NCBI GenBank assembly: GCA_036877525.1
Contig: JAZGTH010000066.1
Location: 3,539,501-3,603,500 of the forward strand
Reading direction: 5' to 3'
Length of the DNA stretch: 64,000 bases
DNA from: Chromobotia macracanthus
Lineage: Eukaryota > Chordata > Actinopteri > Cypriniformes > Botiidae
Positions 13,801-25,140 of this stretch are shown piece by piece. The notes below the pieces were generated by a model. The model was not told the DNA's origin and searched no databases. It saw only the letters and a list, made by a program, of their open reading frames with translations. The stretch's first letter is position 1, and every line of letters starts with the position of its first letter. The translations under genes and the position numbers were made by a program.

Positions 13801-16800
13801 GGTTGCCGGATTTGGGCTCTTGAAAGCGGGATGGGTGCAGCGACTCTGGGTGCAGCCACCCGCCGATTAAGCTACAGATGCGGCTGCTGTCTGTAGAAAA
13901 GGGGCGTGCGGGGAGGGGCGGGGTAGCTGCTGCTACCTCCAATGCACCAGAAATAACCCTTTCATGACTTCATTATACAGCACCTGTACCACCGCCACAG
14001 CCCACACCCGAGCACAAGTGACGGGCACAGAGGAGAGGATCCCCGAGACCAGCTCTCCCACGATTTCAGCGTGATTTTACCATTATTATCATAATAAATA
14101 ACATTATATTTATATATTAGTAGTATTTTATTATTGTACGCGAAGCGTTGCAGGGAAAGTCAAAACGAGCCAATTTACTTGTACACGGACAGACAGACAG
14201 ACAGACAAATAGATAGACAGACAGACAGACAGACAAATAGATAGACAGACAGACAAACAGACAGATAGACAGACAGACAAACAGACAGATAGATAGACAG
14301 ATAGATAGACAGACAAATAGATAGACAGACAGACAAACAGACAGATAGACAGACAGACAAACAGACAGATAGATAGACAGATAGATAGACAGACAAATAG
14401 ATAGAAAGACAGACAGACAGATAGACAGACAGACAGATAGATAGAAAGACAGACAGATAGACAAACAGACAAATAGATAGACAGACAGACAGACAGATAG
14501 ACAGACAGACAGACAGACAGACAAATAGATAGACAGACAGACAAACAGACAGATAGATAGACAGACAGATAGATAGACAGACAGACAAATAGATAGAAAG
14601 ACAGACAGACAGACAGACAAATAGATAGAAAGACAGACAGACAGACAAATAGATAGACAGACAGACAGACAGATAGATAGACAGACAGACAGACAAACAG
14701 ACAGATAGATACATTTGCTTTTGGGTGACAACAAGCCCCTGTATCTGTCAACTCCTCTCCTCTCCTGTCATAAAAACATCACCTTTCACAGCTCAGTCAG
14801 TTCCCAAAGGATACAATCAAGTCTTCCACATTCCTTCTCAAGTTATTGAAGTCAAATGGGTTGAGGGTGTTGTTTTATATTGACTTTAATTAATGTTTTA
14901 CAAGAACTGCTCTCTGGTAAACCACCTTCAACAGCGCACTCACCAGGTCACTCACCCATATAGCATCACTGAATGGCTAGTTTGACCCGAGTCGGTTTGG
15001 ATCTGTAGCATGAGATCAGAATTTCAGGAGTTTTTTCCCCTGCTGTGCTCATTCTGCCAGACACAATGTATTTTAAAATTTCTCTCTGTGGCACAGTCTG
15101 TGATGTTTTTTATTGATCCGCTGTTTCCCGGCATAATTCAGCGTGAGTTAAATCACAGACAAACCTCAATTTATAAACGTTAAGATTCACAATCATAATC
15201 TGTTCTTTATGCATATGTCACTTCTCTCTGTAATTCGTTTATTAATGAAACACGTTGTTTCCCACCTGAACAATTTCTTAATTTTCAGCAGTCTATCGGG
15301 CGTAATGTGTGACGCATTAGCATCATTAGACCTTTTCAGTGACTCAGCTCTTCCATTTACTAGGTCATCCAACGTTCCAAATTACACAGACTTGTTTCCC
15401 ACGAGTACCTTCCCGCATCACCTAGAAACAACTCTTAAAGTTAGAAAGAAAATAAAGCAGATGACAGTTTCAGAACGATTTTGCTTTGTTGCATTAAAAA
15501 ATGCTTTAAATCATCTAAAAAAAACATATTAATGAATCAGTTTGAAAATCAGTGCCATAGTATTATGACAGAAGATAAAGATTTGAGTCAAAGAGAATCC
15601 GCAATGTTGTCGATACCCAAACCATAAATGATTGAGCAGCTTCAATTATGCATGACTGACCACCCTCGACTGTTCAGAACGTCAGCACAAATCTTATGAA
15701 TGAATAGCCCTACAAAAACTCGAAGCATGGAAAAATTATGTCATCATAGTAGTCCATGATATACATATATAATTGTCAAGATTTCCACTTTGTTTTTCAT
15801 ATAAAAAAGATGAATGTTTTTGAAGTCTATGGTAGTTGTACACCGTAGGAATTCTGGGAAAACCCTGCAGCCCTTGGGAGTCACTATTGATCTGAAATCT
15901 GAAGTCACAATGTAGTTTTCCAGCACTGTACCTATACCTGGATAACTACTCACTTCACTTGCTGTTTGCTGTTCATTCATAATGCATGACAGCCCTTGCT
16001 ATGGCTCTCCAGACATTTCCACAAGAAACACCATATAAAAACAACATCGGGTGACATTTCTACAATAAAAGTTATCAAATATTTCCAAGGCCAAACAGAA
16101 ATGATACCACTTGAGAAAATCAGTCTCATCAACTTAAGTGTTTGTTTGGATCCATGTTTCGGTGCCTGTGTGTGGCCATGTACGTCTCAGTGGTCTTTTG
16201 TATCTGTTGAAACAAAGGCCCACTGACAATTGCTCACACAAGAGCTTTGTATCAGCCCTAGAGCTTAACAAATATTCTAGAGCCCTGAACTAGTTGAGCA
16301 TTGATTTTCAGAGACGAATAATATTTGTTGAATATATTTACCTCAGAATTTCACCTCACTCCCTCAGGGCCTCTCTGTGTTATGAAATTCAGATTTTGTG
16401 CATGAACTCCCAGCTAATTTTAGGTTGTAATAACGTTTACCTAATGTTTCTATTAAGTAACAAAACCATTAAAAATGTTATTTTAAAAAAGTTCTAGGAA
16501 CATTTAAACGTCCAGTTATTTAGACTTTGTATTCATGTTTTTTAATTCTGTAATGTTTTAAAACCTACACTATTTAAGAATAAAGGTTTTGAAATATGAT
16601 ATATAACATTATTCTACAAATGTAACTGCAAGAATGTTTTAAATAACTTTTAGTTAACGTTTTTGATAACTTTGGTTAACTTTTTGAGAGAACTTTTAGA
16701 GAATGCTAGCCAGCGTTTTGAAAATGTTCCCTGTTGGCTGGGCTGGTTTATTTTTCTGGTGTCAAGTGTTGCAGTACTACTTCAAACAGTTTTTACCTCT

Positions 16801-19800
16801 AAGTAACATTAGCATTCAGTATAGTATGTATTTTAGCACCACAATTTCAGCAATTGTGAAGCAAAGTCTTGCTGAGTCTGTCAGGTGTCTCTCAGCTGAC
16901 ATTGACACAAGCAGGACGGATATTTAAAAGCAGAGCAGCTAAATGACAAAGCATTTCTGCACCCTAGCAAGTGATGATCTAAGACCTTTAGGACTCTGGC
17001 CAAAATCTTGCCTAATAAAATAAGCAGTATAGCCTACTTTAAAAGATCCAGAGATATGAAGGGACTCAGGGCCTAAATGATCAAATCAGGGTGGAAAGCG
17101 GAAATTGTTTTAGTGGCTTACATGTCCAGGGGGGCCCAAAATAATTTCCAAATGCTATTTTTAAAAACCTCAAACCTAAGGGGGCTACAGCAAGTAGTCA
17201 GGGGGCCTAAAATTAGTAATACAGAAATTCTGTCTCAAAATCAGATTTCACATTGCAGTGAATTCCATAATTATGGCTTTTACTTGTATTTTAAATAGAT
17301 CCTGCTTGAGGCTTAAGTTACATAATTCACATTTATTTTGTATGTATTCTGAAAGGAAGAGGAAAAAAAAATGCTGACATATTTTTGTTCAGTGACAATA
17401 ATACAACAATTTCTTTCCGTCAGAGGACTTTAAACCTAGAAAGCAAAAATATAGTGGAAGCTTGATTTTATTTTTAATCACTAATATAAGCATAATTGTC
17501 AGTCATTTTTCAGCATTTTTACAGACTCGTACACACATGCTTTGTGGGCTTCTAATGTACAGGACATTACAGAACTAGAACAAAATTGGTTATGAAGTTA
17601 GATGCCATGAGAGAAAGAGAGAATGACTGAGTCATGTTTTGGTTCGTGCCAGCTACATGTAGAGCAGGGTAACTAAAGGTTAGCTCCAGAGGGCGCTGTA
17701 CAGTGGGACACTCACCAGTAACAGAACTGACAGCAACAGAAAGAAAACTTTTAGGGTGTAATAAGCAGCCTAACTAGATGAAAGATGACCTTTTTGGGTC
17801 AGTTAAAATCGGTTTAAATTTAGACATAAGCAGTGACTTATCATATTTAGATATACAAAGGTAGTTAAAAACACCCCTTAAAAATTTGGAAACATCCATT
17901 TGTAACAAAATATCGAACCAAGTGGCAGTCAATGATAAAAATACACCTTAACAAAGCGTTTGTTTAGGTTTCAAATGATGAGACATTAGAGTCTGTATAC
18001 TGTTTGAAAATTAACTAGTTTGTACTTCAGTGAATAAAAATTCTTTTTAGTTGCTTAAAGCTGAAGTCTCCTCTCTACCGCCATCTCTGTTTTAAATATA
18101 AAACAGCAGGTTACTTTATGCACTGTTTATTACATATGTTGCAGTAAACGAAGGCAAATTGACATTTCAAATTGGAAAATGGTTCAGAGAAAAGCTCTAG
18201 AAGATGTGATTAGTTTTGAAATGTAGTCAATAAAATTCAATATATTTTCCAGTGTGTCCAACTTTAGTGTCTAAATGTGTGTGCGTGAGGGTTGGCACTG
18301 TACATGAATCTATATGAATTATAATGTTCTTTATATTAAGAATGGCAAGTTTGAGGAAATGGAACTTGCAAATCAGAACTGACTGGAAATATCAGAAACT
18401 TTCTCTCCAGACCATTATGTTCTCATGCCTGCAGACAGTCTCTCCAACTCCTGTTTCATGAAGCTTAACTCCGGTCGAAACATCTCATTTAGTCTGTCTA
18501 ATAGGATATTCTGGGGGAAGATGCCTGTCTGCTGCTAATGCAGTGGTGGTCACAGTTTAACGGAAACCAGTTCGGTCAGAATCCGATACTAACAAACCAC
18601 AAAAAAAATCAATTACTTTAATTTTACTGCAGGGCCATAATTCCTGGTAATGGGATTTCAAAATGCATTCAGATATAATGAATCCACACTGGGCCATGTC
18701 ATACAGAATAAGAGATACAAAGGGGGAAAGAATGATAGAGATTTTTGAATGAGAGAGAGTTTTTCTACAGTATAGAGTATTTATATATATTATATATTTA
18801 TAAGTATCTACAGTATTTTCTACTAAATAATCTTTTTTATGCAGGTCACCATGGAAATGGGGGGGTGAATTATACATCAACATAAACAATGCTCATGCCG
18901 TTTTCTAGGCCTGTTTTCTAACCCATCATTTAAAGTTATGAAGCTAAACCTGGATCAGAAATACAGGGAAAGAGAGAGAGAGAGAAAGAGAGAGAGGCTG
19001 TGACTGATCGAGGTCATTCCTGCTGTGAGACAGATTTATAACTGCGTCTTGTTTTTAAATAATCTGGGCGGTTTTGAATGTTTTCTTTGGTGTCTGTCAG
19101 ACACAGATGGGATCAGCTGTGGCATTCCTGTTATGCAGTACCTTTTCAACTCCGTAACACTAAAAATATGCCTGTGCTGCCATTTAAGGACATCATTTCA
19201 TTAAAGTTTATAGCAGGCTTTCACAAAAATGTGCTCTTGTTTAGCTCAAATAATTATGGCTGTAATTGTTTACACAATGGCAAGAAAACTGAAAGGAACT
19301 TTACAGGATGGAAATAAAGAGCTAAAATTAGCCATCGTTTGGCGGATTGACAGCAATATTACAGCGTGAACTCAATTTTAATTTTCTTAACCGGCTTTGA
19401 CATTTTTGTGTTATGATACTAATCTCTGTAAATTTATTATGATGGAAAGATGAAAGCGAACCAACCAGACAACCAATTCCTCACCGAATTCATAAATCTA
19501 TTGCTAATACTTACTGATTTGTTTGTGCTGTTTTCTCTTGTAAAATGATGTCACTTCCTGGAAGATTTTAAAGGGATATTACAAAAGACACGTGGGATAG
19601 AAAGTAAAATTTATGTAAAAATTGATTAACAATTAAAACTCTCAACATATTTTGCATGAAACATTTCACAAATATTTCAGATTTTTTACTCAAAATATGT
19701 TAATTCAACTGTCATATTGTAATAAAATAAACAGCTAAATATGAACTCCATCTTTAATAATATTTAGTTTAATATTTCCTCCAATATGTTAAAACAGTAG

Positions 19801-22800
19801 GAGTGACCCAGCTGTTGCAGGAATAGATTGTGTCTTTTAGCCACCTGACTAACAAAAAGTATCCAGGGGACCCAGGGCAGCTGTCACCCAGCTAACAGGG
19901 AACATTCTTAGAACACTGGCTAACGTTCTCTAAAGGTTCTCTCAAAGTTTTCTCAAAGTTATCAAAAAAGTTCTTGCAGTAATGTTAGTAGAACTTTTTT
20001 AACATTATGTATCGTATATCAAAAAACGCTTAAAAAATATTTTCTAAACATTACAGTATTTGAAAATGTTTGAGTAAAGTTCTTATAACCGAGCAACAAT
20101 GTCTAAAAAACGTTGTGGACGTTTTGACCATTCCTAGAACTTACAAAAGAACATTTTTAACATTTTTGTTGCTTAATGGAAATGTTACAGAAACGTTCTT
20201 ACAACATACACTTGTTAGCTGTGCAGTTGTCGAAGGCCCTATGAGATCTCAGGGTGCTGAGTAACTCTCAGTGCAGATCAGGCCCAGAGCTGTGAGTCTG
20301 CAATGAGGCACAGCAGAGGTACTTACCAAAACAGATGAGACAGAGTGTGTGTGTGTGGGTGTGTGTGTGGGTGCGAGAGAGGGAAGGATGTCTACAAATA
20401 CAGTTTTACAAGAAACTTCAGAAACATCATACTAGATTATTAGCTCAGTGAGACATCCTACAATGTTATAATGGGTCTTTTTTAATAGATAATTTTGTAT
20501 GTTAAATGATTTTTGAGATACGAGACATAACAGAATACATAACTAAAATAAGTAAATATTTATTTATCATTAATCTTAACATAAATCTGTTTAGCTGTTC
20601 AGCTATTTAGCTGTGTTTGGGCACCTCCCCGCTGCCTCAATTTCCTTTACAATTCGTGTGACATGAGTTATGACTCCAAAAATATGAGCACAATTACTTG
20701 TATTATAAAAACTAAATACTCACCAGTGCTTGTGTGACCTGGTCGATCTCATAGGTGACATAGGGGAAAAAGACCTTTAGAATGAATCAAATTGTCTGAT
20801 TTTATAAATAATCGATGTAAAGAAACAGTAGACACAAAACTAAAAGCTAACGTCACATGATGTCTTATAGATCAATGGCTAGCAATAATAATTTGACGGT
20901 ATGTTTCACTGTATGTATATAGCTAAAATAAATTTGACCGTGACAGACTTCAGCTGATTATATATGTACATATATTTATATGGTAGATCATTTTAAAGCC
21001 CTGTGCATGTGTTGCAGTTCGTTTTAAAGCTGTGCTGCATTACTTATATAATCCAACAGAGGGCAACAGCTCACCATTTTATTAATGTACAGGAGAGGAG
21101 ACATGCAACAAAACCGAAGATCTTTAATGAAATTACTAAGATGGTTCAAATTTAAGCATTTTAAGCCTAAAGAAATGACAAAAAAAACATTTTCCCATAC
21201 TAAATAAGACAGTTCTTTTGATCTGTGCTTTATGTTCCCAGCTAGATTAGAAACACATCTATTTCTGCCCTAGAACAGTCAGTGAATTCCCCTTAGCTTG
21301 GATGACATTGATCTGTGCTAAGGTGCATGCTGAATGTGATATGGCAGAATCGATACTGTGGTCCCATTTGCACCATCAGCCCAGTGGCCTTGTGTCCAAC
21401 TGGCTTTGAGTCAGAAAATCTGCATGATCTGACACCTTTAGAGGCCTTTTCCGGTCATCACAATCTGATCTAACCACACAACATGCCCTTCAGCGGGGTC
21501 AGAGGGTGTCTAGACCCCCCCTCCCTGCAAGCACTTCAGCTATCTGTTTTAGCCATAACGATTCTTTTTGTTATTGCAATTTATTAGTGGTGTTATTAAA
21601 GTTACAATTTATTAAAGCTACTCTTAAAACCTCACCTGGCAACCACACAGCAACATGCTAGAACATTCAGCACACCTTGGGAACGACTTAGCCACACCCT
21701 GGCAACCACGCACTACACCCTAGAGTAGCGTTGTGGCAGCAAGTTTTGCATGGATAAGAATTACTCACATTTCCTGTAGGAAACGTAAACATTTAGTTAC
21801 ATTTAGTCCAATATTCTAGCTATAATCATGCATGATCGCACAAGCGATCACAGAAGCTATTTGTAGGGTATCCTGTATATTGTATCTCATTTATAATCTG
21901 CTGTGTTGACAGCAGTCACAGGTCTAGAAGTGAATAATAAAACATGCCCTAAGAAGTCAGCACATTAGAGTTTGAAAAACAGCCTATTACATTTACAACA
22001 CAGCCCATCATATATCAGGCCACAAGTGAGTCTTATGATCCTGCTTGTAAACAACACAGACCAAGGTCCCGCCCCCACCCCCACACACTGCAGCAGTGGA
22101 GCACTGGGTCTGCAGCTCCTCACACCCTGACGCCACTCTTTCAGCAGCAGTGTGATGCACACACGGTCCCGGGCAAACGCATGTTGGATCTGCCCGTGGA
22201 AAGAGGCAGGACACTCTCAGGGGTGCACTGGCTGCATATTGTTTGTGGTATCAGAAATCTTACTGTGGCAGGAGAACTGCAGTGTGACCTTGAGCTGGAA
22301 GTATGTGTGTAGGAACAGCCAGACCTCCAACGTTTCATTGAAAATGTTTGTTTATCTGATACATTCTTGGAAAAATTCATAGTAATGTATCTCTTATTCA
22401 TGCTATTGTATATTACCCAGCTAACAGAAAGTAATAGAAGTTTTAACAAAATTCTCTGAATGTTTTGTAACGAACTAATTTTAATACTAACATCTAGCAC
22501 TGCTTCAACTTTCAAAAAAATTTGAATGTTTTTTTTTTAACAAAACACAAAAACAACTGTTAGCTGGGTAAGCCTTTAGCTTGATCCTCTTCTACACTGT
22601 AAACAATTATGTGATCAATAAGTCATAACAACATGTTTTTACATTACTTTAACGTTGAGCAATTGCAACTTTTTTCCAACTCAACCCCAGTCAAAATGAC
22701 TTGTAAGTTGAAATGACTTGTACAGCCAATTTGATTACACCTGAAACGTTTAGGGCAGCAGAAAAGGTTTTGCAGTGTATATAATCTGAGCTATAACGTT

Positions 22801-24960
22801 ATAGCTGTCATCTTGTCAGCTGGACTGACCTCTGACCTCAGCAGAGAACTGAGCTGAATGTCTGGTGATGAAAAGCTGCAGTTGTTGGTCCAGGTCACAT
22901 TCTGACAGACTGATGTCCCAGGAGTAGATACCTGCAGACACACAGAACATGTTCAAACTTCAGACAGATTTGTTTCGAATTCACATGGGATAATCATCAA
23001 CACCGTAATTTCACATGCAGGGCTTTGGGCATATTCCTATTTTGTTCAAATCTTTGTGTCTGATCTACTTTTAGACTGTCACAGACAATGGTGTTATAAT
23101 ATTGTACATAGGATTTTCATCCATCAGTTTCTGTAGGATGTGTGCTGTGCCCGCTGAATATTCATGGCTTTGCGCGTTATACAACCGCCCAAAAATCCAG
23201 GCGCCTCTCGTGTTCCTACTGATCTGAACTTCAAAGTCCTATGTGAGAATTTGGGAATAAAATGAAATCGCTATGTGTCTTGATTCTCCCGCTCTGTGTC
23301 CTTCCCTCTTTCCTCAGAAAGATGAAGGGCGATTCTCTCCGATTCAGTTTTGCTTGGTGGATGAGGTCTAAATCTTGCAGGCGCTGCAGTGATTGCGCTC
23401 AGAAATGCTGTGTCACTGTGATTTAAACCAGGTAATGGCCGCAGAGTCAGAGGTGCGTCTGCATAAACATGTTCCCTACAGTGCTTGTTTGTTTTTAATT
23501 GATCTGTGAATTGCAGATTAAAAATCTGTCAGGAAGAACAGAATTATCCTTGAGCTGTTTCTAGATGAGCGAGTATTATCTTATATGTCAAGATCCAAAA
23601 TGCGATGTGTTCTGAATGCGATAAAGCATAACCAGTGCATCGTTATCTGAGCCTGAATTTTATATCCTAATGAATTAATTTAACAGATCTTCAGATCTGA
23701 CGAGAGATCTTGCCAAGCGAGGCAACGATCTTACACATTCAGAAACATTTTTTGTCTAGGCTACTGTGTCAGCTTCAAACTGCAGCACAGTTTGTGTTTT
23801 CATACTGTTAAAATCGTCCTTTGTACTCCAGATTTTGCAGGATTTGTCTGTAACTGTACAGACATGCTATTTCATAAGGTTTATAAGGTTTCCATAAGGT
23901 TTATCATAGAAAACATGTCCATGAAAATACGTCGAAATTAACAAATGATCACACTGGCAGACACCTATTGGAGAAAATGAATGCAAAATGAATGATAATA
24001 TTCAGATTCTTCCTTATGTTTTCTCTAAGCATGACCCAATGATAACAATGAGAAGAAATTGCACTTCAGTTGTTCAGATCCTGCGTTTGACTTGAAGACA
24101 AAAACCGATGACATGCGCCCGGCGTTTATTTCTGCATCAAAACCTCGTCGTTTTCTGACACAATCGCAGATATGGATATATATAAATATAAATATATATT
24201 AATGACAGCAATATAATTACGAGTTGACCCAACCAACAAAACTGCAAGTTCATCAGTTTGGTCTACAATGCCGTAATCCCACAGCTCATGGCGCAGTGCT
24301 TAATGCAGACACCCGAGGTCGCCGCAGTGTGCTGTAACCAATGTGAATAGCAATGGTTGCGTTGGGTCGTATATATATCACTATATATAATATATATATA
24401 TTTATACATATAAATATATAAGCAACTCGATGTGTAAAACTTTGCTCACTATGTTACATTAGACAAGTGATATTATCTGATCTTGGGCAGGGTGACATTT
24501 GCAATACGAGTCCATAATTAAACAGCATGTTTACGACTTATTCCGTGTATTAGCGCACTAATGTACCGCATATACTCGCACGACGACATTATTCGCTTTA
24601 AATGCAGCGTTTGCAGCCCCCAAAAAACCATTAAAACAAGCAGTTGTGAGGGGACGCGCCGTAACATCTCCCGCATAATTCACCGCGTCAACACTTCCAG
24701 GGCTCACCGCGCTCGATGTGTCGTCTGGCGGCGTGTAGCTGATGCTCTGTCGCGATCTCTCCGATCACGATCAACATGTAGAAGTTTCCCTGGCTGGAGG
24801 GCGGGCCGCGCCGGCGGAGCTGGCCGGGATGCTGAAGCCGGTCCTCGGATCCGTCGTCCTCCTCCACCGCTGCGAGCGCACCGCGGGGCGGGATCTCCAT
24901 GGTAACAGCCCCGCGAGCAGACGCCGGGCCTGCGGCTATCTCCATGACAACTGCCGCCAC
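1..24960 (-). CDS. map1a: Microtubule-associated protein 1A, 5' part of the gene (partial at the left edge)
   Basis: MAP1A binds and stabilises microtubules in neurons; the precursor is cleaved to heavy and light chains. Exons on the minus strand: 24960-24708, 22931-22830, 5406-5324, 5135-4998 and 4869 to beyond 1. Phases join cleanly (253, 102, 83 and 138 nt, then phase 0), giving 192 residues before exon 5 and 1,623 more within the window. Exon 1 ends in the FYMLIVIGEIATEHQL block and exon 3 encodes HHKSDVLETVVLVNP, both typical of MAP1 N-termini. Assignment to MAP1A rather than MAP1B rests on exon 5 blocks such as KPDLKPFTPEVKKTL, YIQDETIPGYPETEQTISDE and APLAEEEHVSSATSITE, which I recall only from MAP1A. 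The 3' part, including the light chain, lies outside the window. Whether this is the a or b teleost copy cannot be told. Confidence 0.95.
6055..6360 (+). repeat. tRNA-derived SINE (teleost type)
   Basis: It has a tRNA-like head with a B-box-like AGTTTGATTCC at about 6120-6131. A body follows with the familiar teleost phrases CCCTTGAGCAAGG and TGCTCCCCGGGCGATGCAG, then a GT-rich stretch and GGTTAAATGCAGAG. The family resemblance is from memory; the subfamily is not assigned. Confidence 0.7.
10609..10982. mobile_element. Palindromic MITE, copy 1
   Basis: It is bounded by CCCAGCTAAC and GTTAGCTGGG terminal inverted repeats, with AACGTT-rich, imperfectly palindromic internal sequence and no coding capacity. 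It is in the same family as the copies at 12.0, 16.4, 19.9, 22.4, 30.2, 31.1, 39.7, 41.2, 43.6, 45.4, 46.5, 48.2 and 50.8 kb. Confidence 0.8.
12004..12315. mobile_element. Palindromic MITE, copy 2 (opposite arm order to copy 1)
   Basis: It begins CAGCTAACAATTTTAGGTTG and ends near CCCTGTCAGCTGGG. Length is about 310 bp and it is noncoding. The arm containing TTTTAGGTTG is on the left here and on the right in copy 1, so the insert is inverted relative to copy 1. Confidence 0.8.
12944..12998. repeat. (AG)n microsatellite
   Basis: An AG dinucleotide run with a few interruptions. A shorter AG run lies at about 18,969-18,995. Confidence 0.9.
13200..13942 (-). promoter_or_regulatory. CpG island inside map1a intron 2; candidate alternative promoter and first exon
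   Basis: A sharply CpG-rich block in an AT-rich intron. GC boxes (GGGGCGGGG type) sit near 13905-13922. On the minus strand a strong donor, CACACG|GTACGT, lies at 13684/13683. A frame opening with ATG at 13942 would reach that donor after 259 nt, in phase 1, the phase needed to splice to map1a exon 3. A noncoding exon leading to the internal Met in exon 5 is an equally good model. No family match was recognised in the putative 86 residues, so this is a candidate only. Confidence 0.4.
14180..14713. repeat. GACA/GATA compound microsatellite (about 530 bp)
   Basis: Interspersed GACA, GATA and GACAAATAGATA units run across the interval without interruption. The minus-strand Cys-Leu-Ser-Val frames inside it are translation artefacts. 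Confidence 0.97.
16409..16742. mobile_element. Palindromic MITE, copy 3
   Basis: It starts CCCAGCTAATTTTAGG and ends CCCTGTTGGCTGGG. The internal AACGTTT and TTAAGT phrases match the other copies; it is noncoding and diverged. Confidence 0.75.
19887..20222. mobile_element. Palindromic MITE, copy 4
   Basis: It starts CCCAGCTAACAGGGAACATT and ends CTTGTTAGCTG. Its internal sequence and orientation are like copy 1. Confidence 0.8.
22412..22570. mobile_element. Short palindromic MITE, copy 5 (internally deleted)
   Basis: The ends TTACCCAGCTAACAG and CTGTTAGCTGGGTAA form a near-perfect inverted repeat about 160 bp apart. It keeps the family termini but lacks most of the interior. Confidence 0.75.
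22932..24707 (-). other. map1a intron 1
   Basis: The donor CGCG|GTGAGC follows exon 1 at 24708 and the acceptor CTGCAG precedes exon 2 at 22931. It contains AT-rich microsatellites at about 24,170-24,200 and 24,370-24,420. No other gene is visible. Confidence 0.75.
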
Positions 24961-25140
24961 CTGCGCCGAGCGCGAAGTTAAGACGGGCGAGGAAACCCTG
25001 CGCGCGCCGGCCGCTGTTTACTTGCGCGTGATTGGTCGGGAGGCCGTGACGTCACGCGCGGCGTTTTCATTTTAATGGACGCGGATGGAAACGCCGCTCG
25101 GTTGTGTGCTGTGAGCTGTTGCTTCAGATCATCGCCTGCA
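24640..25140 (-). promoter_or_regulatory. CpG-rich promoter of map1a with CCAAT and palindromic CRE
   Basis: The GC- and CpG-rich block covers map1a exon 1 and about 150 bp upstream. A perfect TGACGTCA lies at 25047-25054 and a CCAAT box on the minus strand (ATTGG on plus) at about 25031. No TATA box is evident. Position and composition indicate a CpG-island promoter; CREB/ATF control is inferred from the motif only. Confidence 0.7.

Larger units (their letters stand above)
5407..22829 (-). other. map1a intron 2 (17.4 kb)
   Basis: The intron runs between exon 2 (ending G|GTCAGT at 22830) and exon 3. Apart from the SINE, MITEs, CpG island and microsatellites listed separately, I see no gene: frames are short, AT-rich and without recognisable protein families. 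The stretches 7,000-10,600, 14,750-16,400, 16,750-19,880 and 20,230-22,400 hold nothing I can name, except a CA-rich degenerate repeat near 21,630-21,730. Confidence 0.7.

Noticed and set aside
14117..14751. Three overlapping minus-strand frames of about 180-206 residues rich in Cys, Leu, Ser and Val
   Set aside because: They are pure translations of the GACA/GATA microsatellite; any frame of such an array stays open.
20728..20780. Exon-like minus-strand stretch (YVTYEIDQVTQAL followed by GTGAGT) in map1a intron 2
   Set aside because: Good donor but no convincing acceptor, no family match and no place in MAP1A homology; could be a minor optional exon but is not supported.
24561..24905. Plus-strand 114-residue Arg-rich frame over the map1a first exon
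   Set aside because: Antisense of exon 1 within a CpG island; the minus-strand frame has the MAP1 homology and a correct donor.
1..24960. Identification of the first gene as map1b because of its CART neighbour
   Set aside because: Exon 5 has MAP1A-specific blocks (KPDLKPFTPEV, YIQDETIPGYPETEQTI, APLAEEEHVSSATSIT) that MAP1B lacks; synteny alone is misleading here.
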